A DNA stretch of 38,166 bases from positions 1 through 38,166 of the IMG/VR virus record IMGVR_UViG_3300022074_000134; one strand, written 5' to 3'. Shown piece by piece: positions 37,986 through 38,166 of the stretch. A program made the position numbers and the translations under genes. Positions within the stretch are counted from its first letter, which is position 1, and each line of letters opens with the position of its first letter. Origin of the DNA: a virus. The notes beneath the pieces are model-generated. The model made no database searches. It was not told the origin of the DNA and saw nothing but the letters and a program-made list of their open reading frames with translations.

Positions 37986-38166
37986 TGCTCATCTCCCCAT
38001 TAATAAGAAGTGTTGTCCCAGACGCTATCGTAAAGTCACCTGCCACCATCGCCCTTTCTGTGGATGCGATAGTCGTATTAGTAGACAACGTGGCACCATT
38101 GACCCTTATGCCATTCCTCATCACTGAGGATGCAATCTTGTCTGCTGTTACCGAGGCGTCCAGCGG
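37978..38166 (-). CDS. Remainder of junction-spanning small fibre protein
   Basis: Sixty-two codons plus TAA run in from the right edge: PLDASVTADKIASSV, VNGATLSTNTTIASTERAMV and GTTLLINGEMSIV at the end. Joined to MAQNF at 15-1, this makes a 67-residue protein that starts with a ribosome site and ends cleanly. The repeated beta turns (NGATLS, FTIASGTTL) are those of short shaft or cap proteins in marine phage fibre clusters. The join implies that the window is a circularised contig or a circularly permuted genome opened here. Confidence 0.7.
   Translation of the reverse strand, partial: PLDASVTADKIASSVMRNGIRVNGATLSTNTTIASTERAMVAGDFTIASGTTLLINGEMSIV

Noticed and set aside
1-38166. CRISPR arrays, insertion sequences or antibiotic-resistance genes
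   Set aside because: No spaced palindromic repeats, transposase motifs or resistance families were seen. The only tandem array (20201-20260) has no spacers.

Overview
This window reads as one complete, circularly closed genome of a tailed podovirus-like phage. It is most likely from a marine proteobacterial host; that is inferred from the protein families, and the host cannot be named from the sequence. All convincing genes lie on the minus strand, so the map reads from high to low coordinates. The two window ends join in frame through one small fibre gene: five codons at 1-15 and sixty-two codons plus a stop at 38166-37978. The phage combines a T7-type replication and transcription module with an integrase. 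Its head module is of the SU10/P22-like kind (large portal, DUF5309-type capsid protein, adaptor) rather than T7-like.

Reading on the minus strand: 34.3-32.0 kb holds a terminator, a promoter-like repeat, an attP that copies the 3' part of a tRNA-Arg(UCU) gene, a small basic protein, an XF1762-like acetyltransferase, a tyrosine integrase and small early genes. 31.9-20.5 kb holds a single-subunit RNA polymerase, SSB, endonuclease I, primase-helicase, family A DNA polymerase, FEN-type exonuclease, a DUF3310 protein, a MazG-like protein, a class II (B12-dependent) ribonucleotide reductase and a zinc-ribbon protein. 20.54-19.86 kb is a non-coding block with a 10-bp tandem array, hairpins and a promoter copy. 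19.9-9.3 kb holds tail, neck and ejection proteins, including an 1823-residue protein with a HELGH motif. 9.3-1.2 kb holds terminase small and large subunits, portal, scaffold, major capsid protein, small basic proteins and a head-tail adaptor. 1.2-0 kb, wrapping to 38.2-36.0 kb, holds fibre and receptor-binding genes, followed by the lysis cassette (36.0-34.3 kb) with holin and endolysin.

The most notable feature is a compact 248-nt group I intron (2928-3175) inside the major capsid gene. P1, P3, P4, P7, P8 and P10 can all be written from the sequence. The predicted splice restores an uninterrupted 294-residue capsid protein; without splicing, translation stops one codon past the junction codon.

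A 16-bp element, ACTTGTGTTCCCCCAT on the minus strand, occurs four times at the boundaries of gene blocks and is the best candidate for the phage RNA polymerase promoter. One copy sits between the late terminator and attP. Integration at attP would move that copy to the far end of the prophage and place the integrase/RNA polymerase operon directly behind the host tRNA-Arg gene. That gives a simple, testable lysogeny switch by promoter displacement.
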